From the NCBI GenBank assembly GCA_948566455.1, contig CAOYQO010000006.1, forward strand, positions 1-64,000: 64,000 nt of DNA, written 5' to 3'. How positions within the stretch are numbered: position 1 is the first letter of the stretch; each line of letters starts with the position of its first letter. Source of the stretch: an uncultured Phocaeicola sp. (lineage in GTDB: Bacteria > Bacteroidota > Bacteroidia > Bacteroidales > Bacteroidaceae). The position numbers were made by a program, and so were the translations under genes. Below are positions 53,483 to 61,782 of this stretch, in pieces. Below the pieces are notes generated by a model. That model did no database searches. It was given only the letters and a program-made list of their open reading frames with translations, and was not told where the DNA came from.

Positions 53483-53812
53483 CATCATGAGAAAATATTA
53501 TACTATGAGAATTACTTCATAGATTTCTTTGAGTCATTAGATGACGGTGCAAGGAAAAAAGTCTCTTATGTGCTCGATATGCTTAAAACACAAGAACGGC
53601 TTAATAAAAACTTCGTGAAGTTAATTCGTGAAGGTGTTTACGAGTTGAGAGCAAGCCATAATGGAAATATTTATCGGGCTTTCTTCATTTTTGATGATGG
53701 CAATATAGTTATGTTGTTCAATGGATTTCAGAAAAAGACACAGAAAACGCCTGATAACGAAATTGAAAAAGCATTAAAACTTAAAAATGAATATTATGCA
53801 AGCAAACCCTAA
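53480..53812 (+). CDS. HigB/RelE-type toxin (Gp49-like), start unclear
   Basis: The 110-residue frame matches phage-derived Gp49-like/HigB toxins: YYENYFIDFFESLDDGARKKVSYVLDML, then KLIREGVYELRASHNGNIYRAFFIFDDGNIVMLFNGFQKKTQKTP. Such toxins cleave ribosome-bound mRNA. It is followed with a 26-nt overlap by an XRE antitoxin, the higB-higA order. The start is odd: the only in-frame initiator is a TTG inside the promoter box. An ATG at 53487 (ATG AGA AAA) has the look of the family start but is one base out of frame. Loss of one A from the run after it would explain this. Confidence 0.8.
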   Translation: MHHEKILYYENYFIDFFESLDDGARKKVSYVLDMLKTQERLNKNFVKLIREGVYELRASHNGNIYRAFFIFDDGNIVMLFNGFQKKTQKTPDNEIEKALKLKNEYYASKP

Positions 53813-54098
53813 GATTGGAAGTATGGATGCCGTATTAGATAAATTATATGGCAAAGTTGGTTCACCTGAAAGAGAAGAGTTTCGCAAAGAAGCATATTCT
53901 TACTGTGTAGGGCAAATAATTAGTGATGCACGAAAGCAAGAAAAAATGACACAATCCGAACTGGCTGAAAAAGTAGGAACTAATAAGACCTATATATCAA
54001 GAATAGAAAAAGGAGTTATAGAGCCGGGGGTTGGTTTGTTTTTTCGTATTATTGATGCACTGGGACTTAAAATAGAAATCGTAAAACCTATCATGTAA
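53787..54098 (+). CDS. HigA-type XRE antitoxin
   Basis: The 103-residue protein has an N-terminal helical part and an XRE helix-turn-helix at about 45-95 (QIISDARKQEKMTQSELAEKVGTNKTYISRIEKG). It would neutralise the upstream toxin and repress the shared promoter. Starts at 53787 or 53796 are possible. A palindromic hairpin lies 50 nt downstream. Confidence 0.88.
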   Translation: MNIMQANPKIGSMDAVLDKLYGKVGSPEREEFRKEAYSYCVGQIISDARKQEKMTQSELAEKVGTNKTYISRIEKGVIEPGVGLFFRIIDALGLKIEIVKPIM

Positions 54099-54149
54099 GT
54101 TTGCAGAGCCTTTAAAGCTACGACCTGCTTTCATGCTGAACACCGTGAC

Positions 54150-54170
54150 TCTGCCCCAACTTGGGGCAGA
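54150..54170. terminator. Perfect palindromic hairpin downstream of the antitoxin
   Basis: TCTGCCCCAA and TTGGGGCAGA flank a single C. The G+C-rich stem could stop transcription from both the antitoxin and the convergent LRR gene, but no T-run follows on either side, so it may instead be a protein-binding site. Confidence 0.5.
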
Positions 54171-54219
54171 ATTGTATAATAGTCCTATCATATCTTTTCC
54201 CCATTCACTTTCACCATAC

Positions 54220-55281
54220 TTACTTATAAATCAATTTGTTCTTTCCTTCTCCAAACAGGTTGTCTCCTAAAGTCGTAATCTTGTTCCCTGTAGCTACTAC
54301 ATAACGTAGGTTATCACATCCCATAAATGCGCCGTATTCAATAGCCGTCACTCCGGCAGGTAATTCCAATGTACCACATAAACGTCCGCAGCCGCTGAAA
54401 GCACGTTGACCGATACTTTTCAAACCTTTGGGAAGCTGAATACGCAGTAAGTATTTCTTCTGGGTGAATGTATATTCGGGAATAGCTGTGGCGCTACATT
54501 TACTAAGATCTGCAGCAACGAGATTAGGCATATAATCCCGGATCAGGATAAAATCAGCTTCATCCAGTTTGCCTTCCACAGTCAGGAAGTTTACATCCTT
54601 AGGCTGCAAACCGGCTTCTACCAATTCACTGGCAAGGCTTCCCATCAACCCTATCTGTACAGATACTTCTACAGGTTCGCCTTCTATCACGGCAAAGGTA
54701 TCCCAATGTTTCTTGCCACGGTAAGAGTCACTGCTACCCAGAGGTACAAAAATGGCCGTAATACTATCTGCCAAAGCTTCAGACATCAGATTGGGAGCAG
54801 TCTTTTTTCGTAATTGGCATACTTGCAGATTCGTACACCCCTTGAATGCAGCATCTTCTATGTTCTTGATTTTCTCTGAAAGAATAATTTTCCGGAGCGT
54901 TGATTTTCCGGTAAAGGTACTGTCATTGGTTTGCTGGCAGAATGCATAAGCAGGTACACAATTTGGTGGATATATATAGAAACGGTCAGGAAAAGTGCCG
55001 CTTTTCCCGGCATAAGTACTGATTGACGCATTGGAGATATCCAGTACCTGCAAATTTTTGAATTCATCCCGCAGATGTTTGAAATCAATAGCGTTCAGTT
55101 TTCCGGTCAATGTAAGATGAGTGATGCTGTTGGCTTCATCTTCTGTGAGCATGGATACTAAAGTACCGGGTTTGGCAACGAAAAATGTTTTGTTATTGGC
55201 TGGGTTGCCTGTATTTTGTGCAACTGCTACATAAGTACATGCAGCCAGCATTATAGTGGCGAATATTCGTTTTATCTTCAT
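54220..55281 (-). CDS. Exported leucine-rich-repeat (BspA-like) protein
   Basis: A signal peptide (to about residue 21, AVAQ) precedes LRR_5-type repeats in two blocks. The first is around 70-165 (STLRKIILSEKIKNIEDAAFKGCTNL) and the second around 255-345 (LKSIGQRAFSGCGRL, VTAIEYGAFMGCDNLRYV). Each unit ends with the AFxGCxNL motif of BspA-like proteins, which often mediate surface binding. No catalytic domain is seen. It stands alone with its own promoter box. Confidence 0.85.
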   Translation of the reverse strand: MKIKRIFATIMLAACTYVAVAQNTGNPANNKTFFVAKPGTLVSMLTEDEANSITHLTLTGKLNAIDFKHLRDEFKNLQVLDISNASISTYAGKSGTFPDRFYIYPPNCVPAYAFCQQTNDSTFTGKSTLRKIILSEKIKNIEDAAFKGCTNLQVCQLRKKTAPNLMSEALADSITAIFVPLGSSDSYRGKKHWDTFAVIEGEPVEVSVQIGLMGSLASELVEAGLQPKDVNFLTVEGKLDEADFILIRDYMPNLVAADLSKCSATAIPEYTFTQKKYLLRIQLPKGLKSIGQRAFSGCGRLCGTLELPAGVTAIEYGAFMGCDNLRYVVATGNKITTLGDNLFGEGKNKLIYK

Positions 55282-55303
55282 GGCTGTTACATATATGTTT
55301 AGA

Positions 55304-55311
55304 CAAATATA
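55304..55311 (-). promoter_or_regulatory. -7 box of the LRR gene
   Basis: On the minus strand TATATTTG matches the consensus, about 23 nt upstream of the start codon. Confidence 0.5.
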
Positions 55312-55353
55312 CGGTTTTTACAGCAAATAGCTTTCTATTTTTAATTTTATAGG

Positions 55354-55361
55354 TATTTTTG
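55354..55361 (+). promoter_or_regulatory. -7 box of the CPBP protease gene
   Basis: TATTTTTG matches TAnnTTTG, 30 nt before the start codon, divergent from the LRR promoter. Confidence 0.5.
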
Positions 55362-55391
55362 CCGGGGTATTAACATAAAGAAACGGAGGAT

Positions 55392-56300
55392 ATGGAATCA
55401 ATGAATGAAGATGCAAATACTGTAAAGGAACCGTCAAAACTCGTCACTTATCTGGTTGTTGCAGCAAAGATTATCGTTTATATACTTTTGATGCTGGGAT
55501 TTACCGGAATGTTGGCAGCTGTTTGCATAAAACCGATCTCTTTTTTTAAGATAAGTGGAATTTTGGAAGAAGTTGTGATGCAGAGTACTTTTCTGGCCGG
55601 GAGTTTTTTGGCGGCTTGGACTCTGCTGAAGAATTGGGATCACCTTCCGATTGCGGATTTGGGATTATCCCTGGAAGGGCGTACTAAAGACATCTTCTGG
55701 GGTACATTCGTTGCCCTGGCAATCTATGCTGTCGGATTTGGAATATTATATGCGATGGGAGAGGTTGAAATTGCTGCCGTGCACTTTAGCGCGTACGAAT
55801 TGCTGTTGTCCTGGATATTAATGTTGCTGGTTGCCCTTACAGAAGAGATTGCTTTTCGTGGTTTTGTTCTGGGGCATTTACTGACTGCAGGTGCCAATCG
55901 CTTTGTGGCATTGTTTCTTTCTTCTGCATTGTTTTCCCTGATGCATATTTTTAATCCCAACTTTTCTCTGATTGCTTTTCTGAATATATTGTTGGCGGGA
56001 ATTTTAATAGGTTCTACCTATATATATACGCGTAATTTATGGTTTGCCATCGCTCTTCATCTTTTCTGGAATTGGCTGCAAGGTCCGATTCTCGGTTTCG
56101 AAGTAAGTGGAGGAAGATTGGGCGGTACTTTATTGTCTTTAGAATTATCGGAAGAGAATATCATCAACGGCGGTACATTCGGTTTCGAAGGCTCCATCCT
56201 GTGCACCGCGTTGATGATTATTGCTATTGTGATTACTCTGAGATTGCAGGATAAGTTTAGAACTCGCCGACTACCGCAGTGCCGGGTTCAAAAAACATGA
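55392..56300 (+). CDS. CPBP-family intramembrane metalloprotease
   Basis: The 302-residue membrane protein has about eight hydrophobic segments. The CPBP/Abi motifs are TEEIAFRGFVLG (EExxxR, near 155), FSLMHIFNP (the histidine motif) and LWFAIALHLFWNW. Relatives process prenylated proteins, bacteriocins or membrane proteins; the substrate here is unknown. Its last 44 nt overlap the convergent DUF4143 ATPase gene, so the two cannot both be read through without antisense overlap. Confidence 0.88.
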   Translation: MESMNEDANTVKEPSKLVTYLVVAAKIIVYILLMLGFTGMLAAVCIKPISFFKISGILEEVVMQSTFLAGSFLAAWTLLKNWDHLPIADLGLSLEGRTKDIFWGTFVALAIYAVGFGILYAMGEVEIAAVHFSAYELLLSWILMLLVALTEEIAFRGFVLGHLLTAGANRFVALFLSSALFSLMHIFNPNFSLIAFLNILLAGILIGSTYIYTRNLWFAIALHLFWNWLQGPILGFEVSGGRLGGTLLSLELSEENIINGGTFGFEGSILCTALMIIAIVITLRLQDKFRTRRLPQCRVQKT

Positions 56301-57606
56301 TGTAATAAATGGGAATATAAGTGATTTCGCTCTTCTGATAAACCTTTTGCTCATTGGACAGGACGAAAGCCCGGTGAATGTTGTATGTTTCTACTTTTAA
56401 CAACTTATTAAGTGCACTATGAACGGTGTAATCTTTGCCTGATTTGATTTCCAATGGTATCACACTGAGGTTATCTGCATCATCTATCAGATAATCCACT
56501 TCGCCATTGTTCTTATTATCATAGTAATACAGATTAAAGCCGTGTGCACGCAATTCTTGTGCCACAACAGTTTCGTAAACCGAACCTAAATTAATGCTTT
56601 GCACGTCTTGCATAATGGCTTGTATATTGTTCTTAAAGAACAAACCGGTGAGCAATCCGACATCGTTTAAATAGAGTTTGAGCAGATTCTTGCCGCAATT
56701 TTCTACCAGCGGATAGCTGGGCACACTTATGGCTTTCACTTCTAAAGCAACCCCCGTCGAGATAAGATAATCGAATTCTTCCTCATAATCTGCCATCCGT
56801 TTACCTTTTTTCCCCTCAATGTCTTTCGCCACCATGCGCTTTTTCTTGTTCTCCAAATTGGATGGAATCAGGTTATATACACGTTGTATCTTTAATTTGG
56901 CATGCTCTTTTTCGTATTTTGAGGCATCTACTCCGTAAAGAGTCAGAATATCTTCCTGTATTTTACGAATAGCCATCACATTCTTTTCTTCAACAAATGT
57001 TTTCACGGCATCGGGCAAGCCGCCTACGATCAGATACTTCTTAAATAAATCAAGCATTTTGGCATGTAGAGAATCCGGCAAAGGCTGACGTTCCAGAAAC
57101 TGGATCCGCATAGTGGAGATGGCTAATTCACCGACTCCATTGGCTATGAGAAATTCCTCAAAGTCCATGGGATACATGTGCTTTATTTCGATACTGCCTA
57201 AAGGAATGGAAGATGTATTCCTCAATGTTACACCCAGTAGAGAACCGCTTGCTATATAGGTAAACCGGTTGTCTTCTTTCAAGAACTTTAGCAAGGTGAG
57301 CAGGTGCTCGTAAGCCTGAATCTCATCAATAAAGACAAGTGTATCGGCTCGATTTCTCATTCTGTCGCCTGCTATCACGCTCAGTGCTAAGTAGAAATCA
57401 TTCACGGTTTTGGCGTCCGCAAAGATTCTGTCTCCCAATTTATCCTCCTCCATGTTTACCTCTATATAGTTTTTATAGAGTTTCTGTCCGGCATGACGAA
57501 TAATAAATGATTTACCTATCTGCCTTGCTCCATCCACAATAAGCACTCTGTTGGAGTCTGATTGCAGATAGCTTTCAATATAACTTTCAATCTTACGATA
57601 TAGCAT
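56257..57606 (-). CDS. AAA ATPase with DUF4143 C-terminal domain
   Basis: The 449-residue protein has a P-loop (DGARQIGKSF, about 25-34), Walker B LVFIDEIQAYEHLL (about 93-106) and the sensor-like YIASGSLLGV segment. The DUF4143 domain (about 200-400) has GGLPDAVKTF and the restriction-enzyme-like NNGEVDYLIDD plus VIPLEIKSGKD. Such proteins are common and mobile in Bacteroides; function is unknown, although the DUF4143 part resembles a PD-(D/E)XK nuclease fold. Regulation not visible. Confidence 0.87.
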   Translation of the reverse strand: MLYRKIESYIESYLQSDSNRVLIVDGARQIGKSFIIRHAGQKLYKNYIEVNMEEDKLGDRIFADAKTVNDFYLALSVIAGDRMRNRADTLVFIDEIQAYEHLLTLLKFLKEDNRFTYIASGSLLGVTLRNTSSIPLGSIEIKHMYPMDFEEFLIANGVGELAISTMRIQFLERQPLPDSLHAKMLDLFKKYLIVGGLPDAVKTFVEEKNVMAIRKIQEDILTLYGVDASKYEKEHAKLKIQRVYNLIPSNLENKKKRMVAKDIEGKKGKRMADYEEEFDYLISTGVALEVKAISVPSYPLVENCGKNLLKLYLNDVGLLTGLFFKNNIQAIMQDVQSINLGSVYETVVAQELRAHGFNLYYYDNKNNGEVDYLIDDADNLSVIPLEIKSGKDYTVHSALNKLLKVETYNIHRAFVLSNEQKVYQKSEITYIPIYYIMFFEPGTAVVGEF

Positions 57607-57696
57607 ATTACACTTTTCTAATGTTTATACGGCAGTAAATATACACTTTTCCATTGATAATGCAATCAATGGGATACACTTTTCTTAATCCGCATG

Positions 57697-59829
57697 TTAG
57701 GAAGCATCGCTGATCAGCTTCAAAGCGATCCGTTTGCGATCCGTGTCCACACTCAATACCCGAACCCGGACATGCTGGTGAATAGATACAATCTCATTCG
57801 GATCCGAAACAAAACGGTCGGCAAGTTGTGAAAGATGAACCAGGCCGTTTTCTTTAATGCCTATATCCACGAAAGCGCCGAAGTTGGTTATATTACCTAC
57901 AATGCCGGGAAGCTCCATACCCTCACGCAAGTCATTGATTGTACGCACATTCTTGTCAAATTCAAAAATCTTGATCGGACCTCGCGGGTCACGTCCCGGT
58001 TTGTCCAATTCTTGTAGAATATCCTTCAAAGTAGGCATGCCCACGGTAGAGGTGAGGTACTTTTCAGGTTGGATTTTCAGGCGTAGTTCCTTGCTGGTAA
58101 TAAGCTCTGCCACGCTGCATCCCAAGTCTTTGGCCATTTGTTCTACTATACAATAGCTCTCCGGGTGAACGGCTGTGTTATCCAAAGGATTTTTGGATTG
58201 CGGAATACGAAGGAAACCGGCACATTGCTCAAAAGCTTTGGCTCCCATGCGCGGCACTTTCATCAGTTGTTTACGCGATGTGAATGCACCATTTTCAGCA
58301 CGGTAATTTACTATGTTCTGTGCCAGTTGAGGGCCTAACCCCGAAATGTAAGTCAGCAGGTGGCTGCTTGCCGTATTTAGGTTTACTCCCACCAGGTTTA
58401 CGCAACTTTCTACGGTCAAGTCCAGTGATTTCTTTAATTTCGTCTGGTCTACGTCATGCTGGTATTGACCTACACCGATGGATTTCGGGTCTATTTTCAC
58501 CAATTCAGCCAACGGGTCCATCAGTCGGCGGGCGATGGATACAGCTCCGCGCACTGTGACGTCGTATTCCGGAAATTCATCACGCGCAATCTTGGATGCA
58601 GAGTAAATGGAAGCCCCTTGCTCGCTTACAACAAATACCTGAATTTCCTGCCTGAAGGTCTGGTGTTTCAGAAACTCTTCTGTTTCACGACTTGCCGTTC
58701 CGTTTCCTACCGCTATGGCTTCTATATGGTAAGCTTCTATCATCTTTTGTATTTTAGACACAGCTTCTGCGGTTTTGTATACCGGAGCATGCGGGTAGAT
58801 ATTCTCATTGTGCAGTAAATTGCCTTGCGCATCCAGGCATACCACTTTGCAACCTGTACGGAATCCCGGATCGATGCCCATTACCCGCTTTTGTCCCAAT
58901 GGAGAAGCCAGTAATAATTGGCGCAGGTTCTGAACGAATACCCGGATGGCTTCTTCGTCCGCCTGTTCTTTACTTTGTGCGGCAAATTCCGTTTCGATAG
59001 AAGATTTCAGTAAACGCTTATAGGCATCCTGTACGGCTTCCGCCACTTGTTCTCCGCAAGCATTGTTGCTGCGGACGAAACGGCGTTCCAGACGTTCCAC
59101 ACACTCTTCATCATCAGGGCTTATGCTGACTTTCAATAGCCCTTCGGCTTCGGCACGGCGAATAGCCAGCAATTGGTGTGAGGTGCATTTTTTCAGGGGT
59201 TTACTGAATTCAAAGTAATCCCGGTATTTATCAGCTTCACTCTCTTTTCCTTTCACCACTTTAGCCGTGATGACAGCTTGCCGGGAGAAGGCGAAGCGTA
59301 CGGTGTTACGTGCCTGTTCGTCTTCACTGACCTGTTCTGCAATGATATCCCGTGCTCCTTTCAATGCATCTTCCGCATCTTTCACTTCTCCTTTGACGTA
59401 TGTTTCTGCGCGCTTCTCCGGGTTCGGTTCCCGCTGCAACATCAGTAGTGTTGCCAAGGGTTCCAGACCTTTCTGGCGGGCTACTTCTGCACGCGTACGG
59501 CGTTTGGGTTTGTAGGGTAGGTAAATATCTTCAAGAATGGTACTATCCCAAGTTTCATCAATACGCTTTTGTAGTTCAGGAGTCATTTTTCCCTGTTCGT
59601 TGATAGTGTTGACAATGGTTTCTTTTCGTTTAGCCAGCTCATTCAGCTTCTCATATTGGGTTTTGATTGCTTCAATTTGCACTTCATCCAATCCTCCGGT
59701 AACTTCTTTACGGTAACGGCTGATGAAGGGAATAGTAGCTCCGTCCGCCAATAAATCGAGCGTATGGCCGATTTGTTTCTCAGAAATACTGAGGGTGGCA
59801 GAGATCATGCGGTGAAATAACTGTATCAT
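57697..59829 (-). CDS. tex: Tex-type RNA-binding transcription accessory protein
   Basis: The 710-residue protein has full Tex architecture: a helical N-terminal domain (PFISRYRKEVTGGLDE), a YqgF/RNase H-like domain around 320-450 (VMGIDPGFRTGCKVVCLD), and helix-hairpin-helix motifs (SSHLLTYISGLGPQLAQNIV, KVPRMGAKAFEQCAGFLRI). A C-terminal S1 domain (GMELPGIVGNITNFGAFVDIGIKENGLVHLSQL) completes it. Tex is a conserved nucleic-acid-binding factor affecting transcription and stress tolerance. A TACCTTTG promoter box lies upstream. Confidence 0.95.
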   Translation of the reverse strand: MIQLFHRMISATLSISEKQIGHTLDLLADGATIPFISRYRKEVTGGLDEVQIEAIKTQYEKLNELAKRKETIVNTINEQGKMTPELQKRIDETWDSTILEDIYLPYKPKRRTRAEVARQKGLEPLATLLMLQREPNPEKRAETYVKGEVKDAEDALKGARDIIAEQVSEDEQARNTVRFAFSRQAVITAKVVKGKESEADKYRDYFEFSKPLKKCTSHQLLAIRRAEAEGLLKVSISPDDEECVERLERRFVRSNNACGEQVAEAVQDAYKRLLKSSIETEFAAQSKEQADEEAIRVFVQNLRQLLLASPLGQKRVMGIDPGFRTGCKVVCLDAQGNLLHNENIYPHAPVYKTAEAVSKIQKMIEAYHIEAIAVGNGTASRETEEFLKHQTFRQEIQVFVVSEQGASIYSASKIARDEFPEYDVTVRGAVSIARRLMDPLAELVKIDPKSIGVGQYQHDVDQTKLKKSLDLTVESCVNLVGVNLNTASSHLLTYISGLGPQLAQNIVNYRAENGAFTSRKQLMKVPRMGAKAFEQCAGFLRIPQSKNPLDNTAVHPESYCIVEQMAKDLGCSVAELITSKELRLKIQPEKYLTSTVGMPTLKDILQELDKPGRDPRGPIKIFEFDKNVRTINDLREGMELPGIVGNITNFGAFVDIGIKENGLVHLSQLADRFVSDPNEIVSIHQHVRVRVLSVDTDRKRIALKLISDAS

Positions 59830-59857
59830 GTTGAATCGTTTTTTGAATAATAAGCGT

Positions 59858-59865
59858 CAAAGGTA
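59858..59865 (-). promoter_or_regulatory. -7 box of the tex promoter
   Basis: On the minus strand TACCTTTG matches the consensus, 29 nt upstream of the tex start codon. Confidence 0.55.
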
Positions 59866-59924
59866 CAAAAGAATTATAAAAAATGCGAATCAGGAGTTGA
59901 ATGAATTCATATCGGACGGGGTAT

Positions 59925-60033
59925 GAATAAAGTGTGATAAGGTGGTAGAGTGATAAAGTGATAGTGGGATAACGCTCTGTGATATATAGCGCAGCCACTT
60001 TATCACCTTACCATCTTATCACTCTTTTTATTC
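59925..60033. repeat. Long imperfect inverted repeat upstream of tex
   Basis: Arms of about 37 nt (59925-59961 and 59995-60033) differ at only a few positions. They contain TGATAA twice, 16 bp apart, mirrored as TTATCA in the other arm. The 33-nt spacer holds CGCT/AGCG able to form an inner stem. The flanks GAATAAA and TTTATTC extend the pairing. It could be an mRNA hairpin or a dispersed palindromic repeat. Confidence 0.65.
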
Positions 60034-60092
60034 AGCATTCTTTTTTAAGCAAAATTTAAATAGGCACAAAATTCCCGGAAAGCCTTTATTTG

Positions 60093-60118
60093 AAAAAAGG
60101 GAGCTTTTTACAGCCCCC
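60093..60118 (-). terminator. Terminator overlapping the end of the amidase gene
   Basis: On the minus strand GGGGGCT and AGCTCCC form a 7-bp stem with one G-U pair, followed by six T. The stem begins inside the last codons of the amidase gene. Confidence 0.75.
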
Positions 60119-60521
60119 TATATTCCCTTTCCGCATTGAAGCATGGACAAGGTTTTATCGGATTCAAATCATGATGCCCTACAATCAGTGCGCGTGGAAA
60201 AATACGTTTCAACTCGCGCAGTAGGGCCAGCAGTGAAGCCTTTTGTTCCAACGTGCGGGTGTCGGACGGTCGGCCTTTGGCATCCAGTCCTCCTTCGTAA
60301 CAGATGCCGATGGAGTGGCGGTTATGGTTGAGGCAATGCGCACCGATTTTTTCCGTGGGACGGCCACGATGAATCTCTCCGTCGCGGGTTACGTAGAAAT
60401 GGTAGCCGATGTCGCTGAAGCCACGGTGGCGGATGTGTTCGCGACGACAATCCTCAAGGCTCAGGCACACGCCCTGAGGCGTGGCCGAGCAATGAATAAT
60501 GAGGAGGGTAATCGTACGCAT
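60108..60521 (-). CDS. N-acetylmuramoyl-L-alanine amidase (amidase_2 fold)
   Basis: The 137-residue protein matches the zinc amidase/PGRP fold: ITLLIIHCSAT with the first zinc histidine, GYHFYVTRDGEIHRGR, HCLNHNRHSIGICYEGG, and IVGHHDLNPIKPCPCF with the later zinc ligands. It would cleave the bond between N-acetylmuramic acid and the stem peptide. No signal peptide is present. I chose the ATG at 60521, 2 nt after the smalltalk stop; a longer in-frame extension to 60602 only overlaps the smalltalk gene in another frame. It belongs to a recurrent Bacteroides cassette with HU, smalltalk and DUF4248 genes. Confidence 0.9.
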   Translation of the reverse strand: MRTITLLIIHCSATPQGVCLSLEDCRREHIRHRGFSDIGYHFYVTRDGEIHRGRPTEKIGAHCLNHNRHSIGICYEGGLDAKGRPSDTRTLEQKASLLALLRELKRIFPRALIVGHHDLNPIKPCPCFNAEREYRGL

Positions 60522-60523
60522 GG

Positions 60524-60631
60524 CTACTTGCAGGCGCCTAAACCTAAAGCTCCCACTATGGCGGTGGCTACGGTGATGATTACTTTGAGGACAATACCCC
60601 ATACAGATTTTGACTTTTTTTCTTCATTCAT
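60524..60631 (-). CDS. Smalltalk family small protein
   Basis: This is a 35-codon gene. It begins MNEEKKSKSVWG, continues with a hydrophobic helix (IVLKVIITVATAIVGALGLGA) and ends in CK. That is the pattern of the 'smalltalk' family, tiny proteins found beside N-acetylmuramoyl-L-alanine amidase genes in Bacteroides. The ending, GACK after the helix, might be a lipid-attachment site or a membrane anchor. It stops 2 nt before the amidase start, implying coupled translation. Function is unknown; a holin-like or anchoring role for the signal-less amidase is only a guess. Confidence 0.85.
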   Translation of the reverse strand: MNEEKKSKSVWGIVLKVIITVATAIVGALGLGACK

Positions 60632-60770
60632 GGTGAGTAGATAATTAATAGTTAGAACTTAGAAAATTGACTACTTGGAAAATTAATAATTAAATGTTAA
60701 GCATTGAAACTTGAAGATTAAATCCTCGCGCAGCCTTTAATTTTTAATTTCTACGGCCTTCGACTTTAGA

Positions 60771-61253
60771 TTATCCCAACGGGTCATCTTCGATTCCCCC
60801 GTCGTTTCCTTCGCCGCTTCCGTCGGGCTTATTACCGGACGGTTTACCTTCTACGGTATACATGGAAGACTCCTTCATCTGCCCTTCCAGGTTAATCTGT
60901 GCATTGCTCAGTTCTCCCGTGGCACGGGCACGGAGTTTCAGCCCCTTCACGTTGTTGGCCAGCGAGAAGTCGGCAGCGGATTGCGCGCCTTTCTTGCTGA
61001 CAATCCCCACGGAGAAAATGGCGAGATCGTCCATTTTTACATTCTTTCCGTCCAGAATCAGCTCCTTGGTGCAGGATACCATGTCAGTCAGCACTCCCTT
61101 GATGACTCCGGACGAGTAGGGGGTGTTGTGGTTGGACATGTGCTTGGCAAGCTTCTCAATGTCGAAAGTCTCCTCAATTACGGGGCGTGCATACCAGAGA
61201 CCTTTCAGCGGGCTGTTTTCGCCCGTCACTTGATACTTTTTGTAACGAATCAT
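60771..61253 (-). CDS. HU-family DNA-binding protein, Bacteroides type
   Basis: The 160-residue protein has an HU/IHF-like fold of the HU-CCDC81_bac type. Signs are MIRYKKYQVTGENSPLKGLWYARPV at the start, IEKLAKHMSNHNTPYSSGVIKGVLTDMV helices, and GKNVKMDDLAIFSVGI strands. A low-complexity glycine/aspartate tail (GNKPDGSGEGNDGGIEDDPLG) ends it. It probably binds DNA, but its arm lacks the classical proline-tipped form. It precedes smalltalk and amidase in the same direction, with about 140 nt of AT-rich DNA between. Confidence 0.88.
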   Translation of the reverse strand: MIRYKKYQVTGENSPLKGLWYARPVIEETFDIEKLAKHMSNHNTPYSSGVIKGVLTDMVSCTKELILDGKNVKMDDLAIFSVGIVSKKGAQSAADFSLANNVKGLKLRARATGELSNAQINLEGQMKESSMYTVEGKPSGNKPDGSGEGNDGGIEDDPLG

Positions 61254-61320
61254 AGTTTGATAAACAAATTAAGAATTAATAATTAAAAATTAAATATTCA
61301 CGGTGTTGAACTCAACGATG

Positions 61321-61328
61321 CAAAGATA
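61321..61328 (-). promoter_or_regulatory. -7 box of the HU-like gene
   Basis: On the minus strand TATCTTTG matches the consensus, about 68 nt upstream of the start codon; AT-rich leader DNA follows. Confidence 0.5.
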
Positions 61329-61412
61329 ATACCGTGTATACGGGTGTTTGTCACTTTCGGATTGTTACGGTCGATTACGGACGGTTTCTGTCTGTTATTT
61401 ATATGCGTATAG

Positions 61413-61443
61413 TTGCCAATGTCGTGATTTATAGCTATATTTG
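61413..61443 (+). promoter_or_regulatory. Promoter of the DUF4248 gene
   Basis: TTG at 61413-61415 and TATATTTG at 61436-61443 are 20 nt apart, a full match to the Bacteroides consensus, with a start expected near 61450. Confidence 0.75.
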
Positions 61444-61461
61444 ATGAAATATAACACATGA

Positions 61462-61689
61462 ATGTCAGATATGAACACTTTTGAAATCCGTACCTATGGG
61501 CGCACCGAACTTGCCCAGCTCTATTGTCCCAATCTTTGTCCCGAATCCGCTTACCGCAAGTTGAAGCATTGGATTGAACTTTATCCCGGCCTGTGTGATG
61601 ACTTGGCCGCTGTGGGGACGTCCTCTCACTCCCGCACCTATACGTCCGCCCAGGTGAGCCTGATAGCGGCTGCACTTGGCGAACCTTAA
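61462..61689 (+). CDS. DUF4248 domain protein
   Basis: This 75-residue protein carries FEIRTYGRTELAQLYCPNLCPESAYRKLKHWI, the DUF4248 signature, with a possible HTH-like helical shape. Since the promoter start is near 61450, either the ATG at 61462 or that at 61471 may be used. The family recurs beside HU-like, amidase and DUF3987 genes in Bacteroides and has no established function to my knowledge. It is divergent from the HU gene and convergent with the DUF3987 gene. Confidence 0.85.
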   Translation: MSDMNTFEIRTYGRTELAQLYCPNLCPESAYRKLKHWIELYPGLCDDLAAVGTSSHSRTYTSAQVSLIAAALGEP

Positions 61690-61782
61690 AGTTGAGGTTG
61701 GGCGGCGTAAAGTTGAGGTTGGTACACTTGGTACAGAGGTTCACTGTTTCCGTTTGTTTCGCACACACGTGCGTATCTATGG

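Noticed and set aside
60108..60602. Longer amidase with 27 extra N-terminal residues
   Set aside because: The extra part is the smalltalk gene read in another frame; the amidase fold begins at the ATG at 60521.
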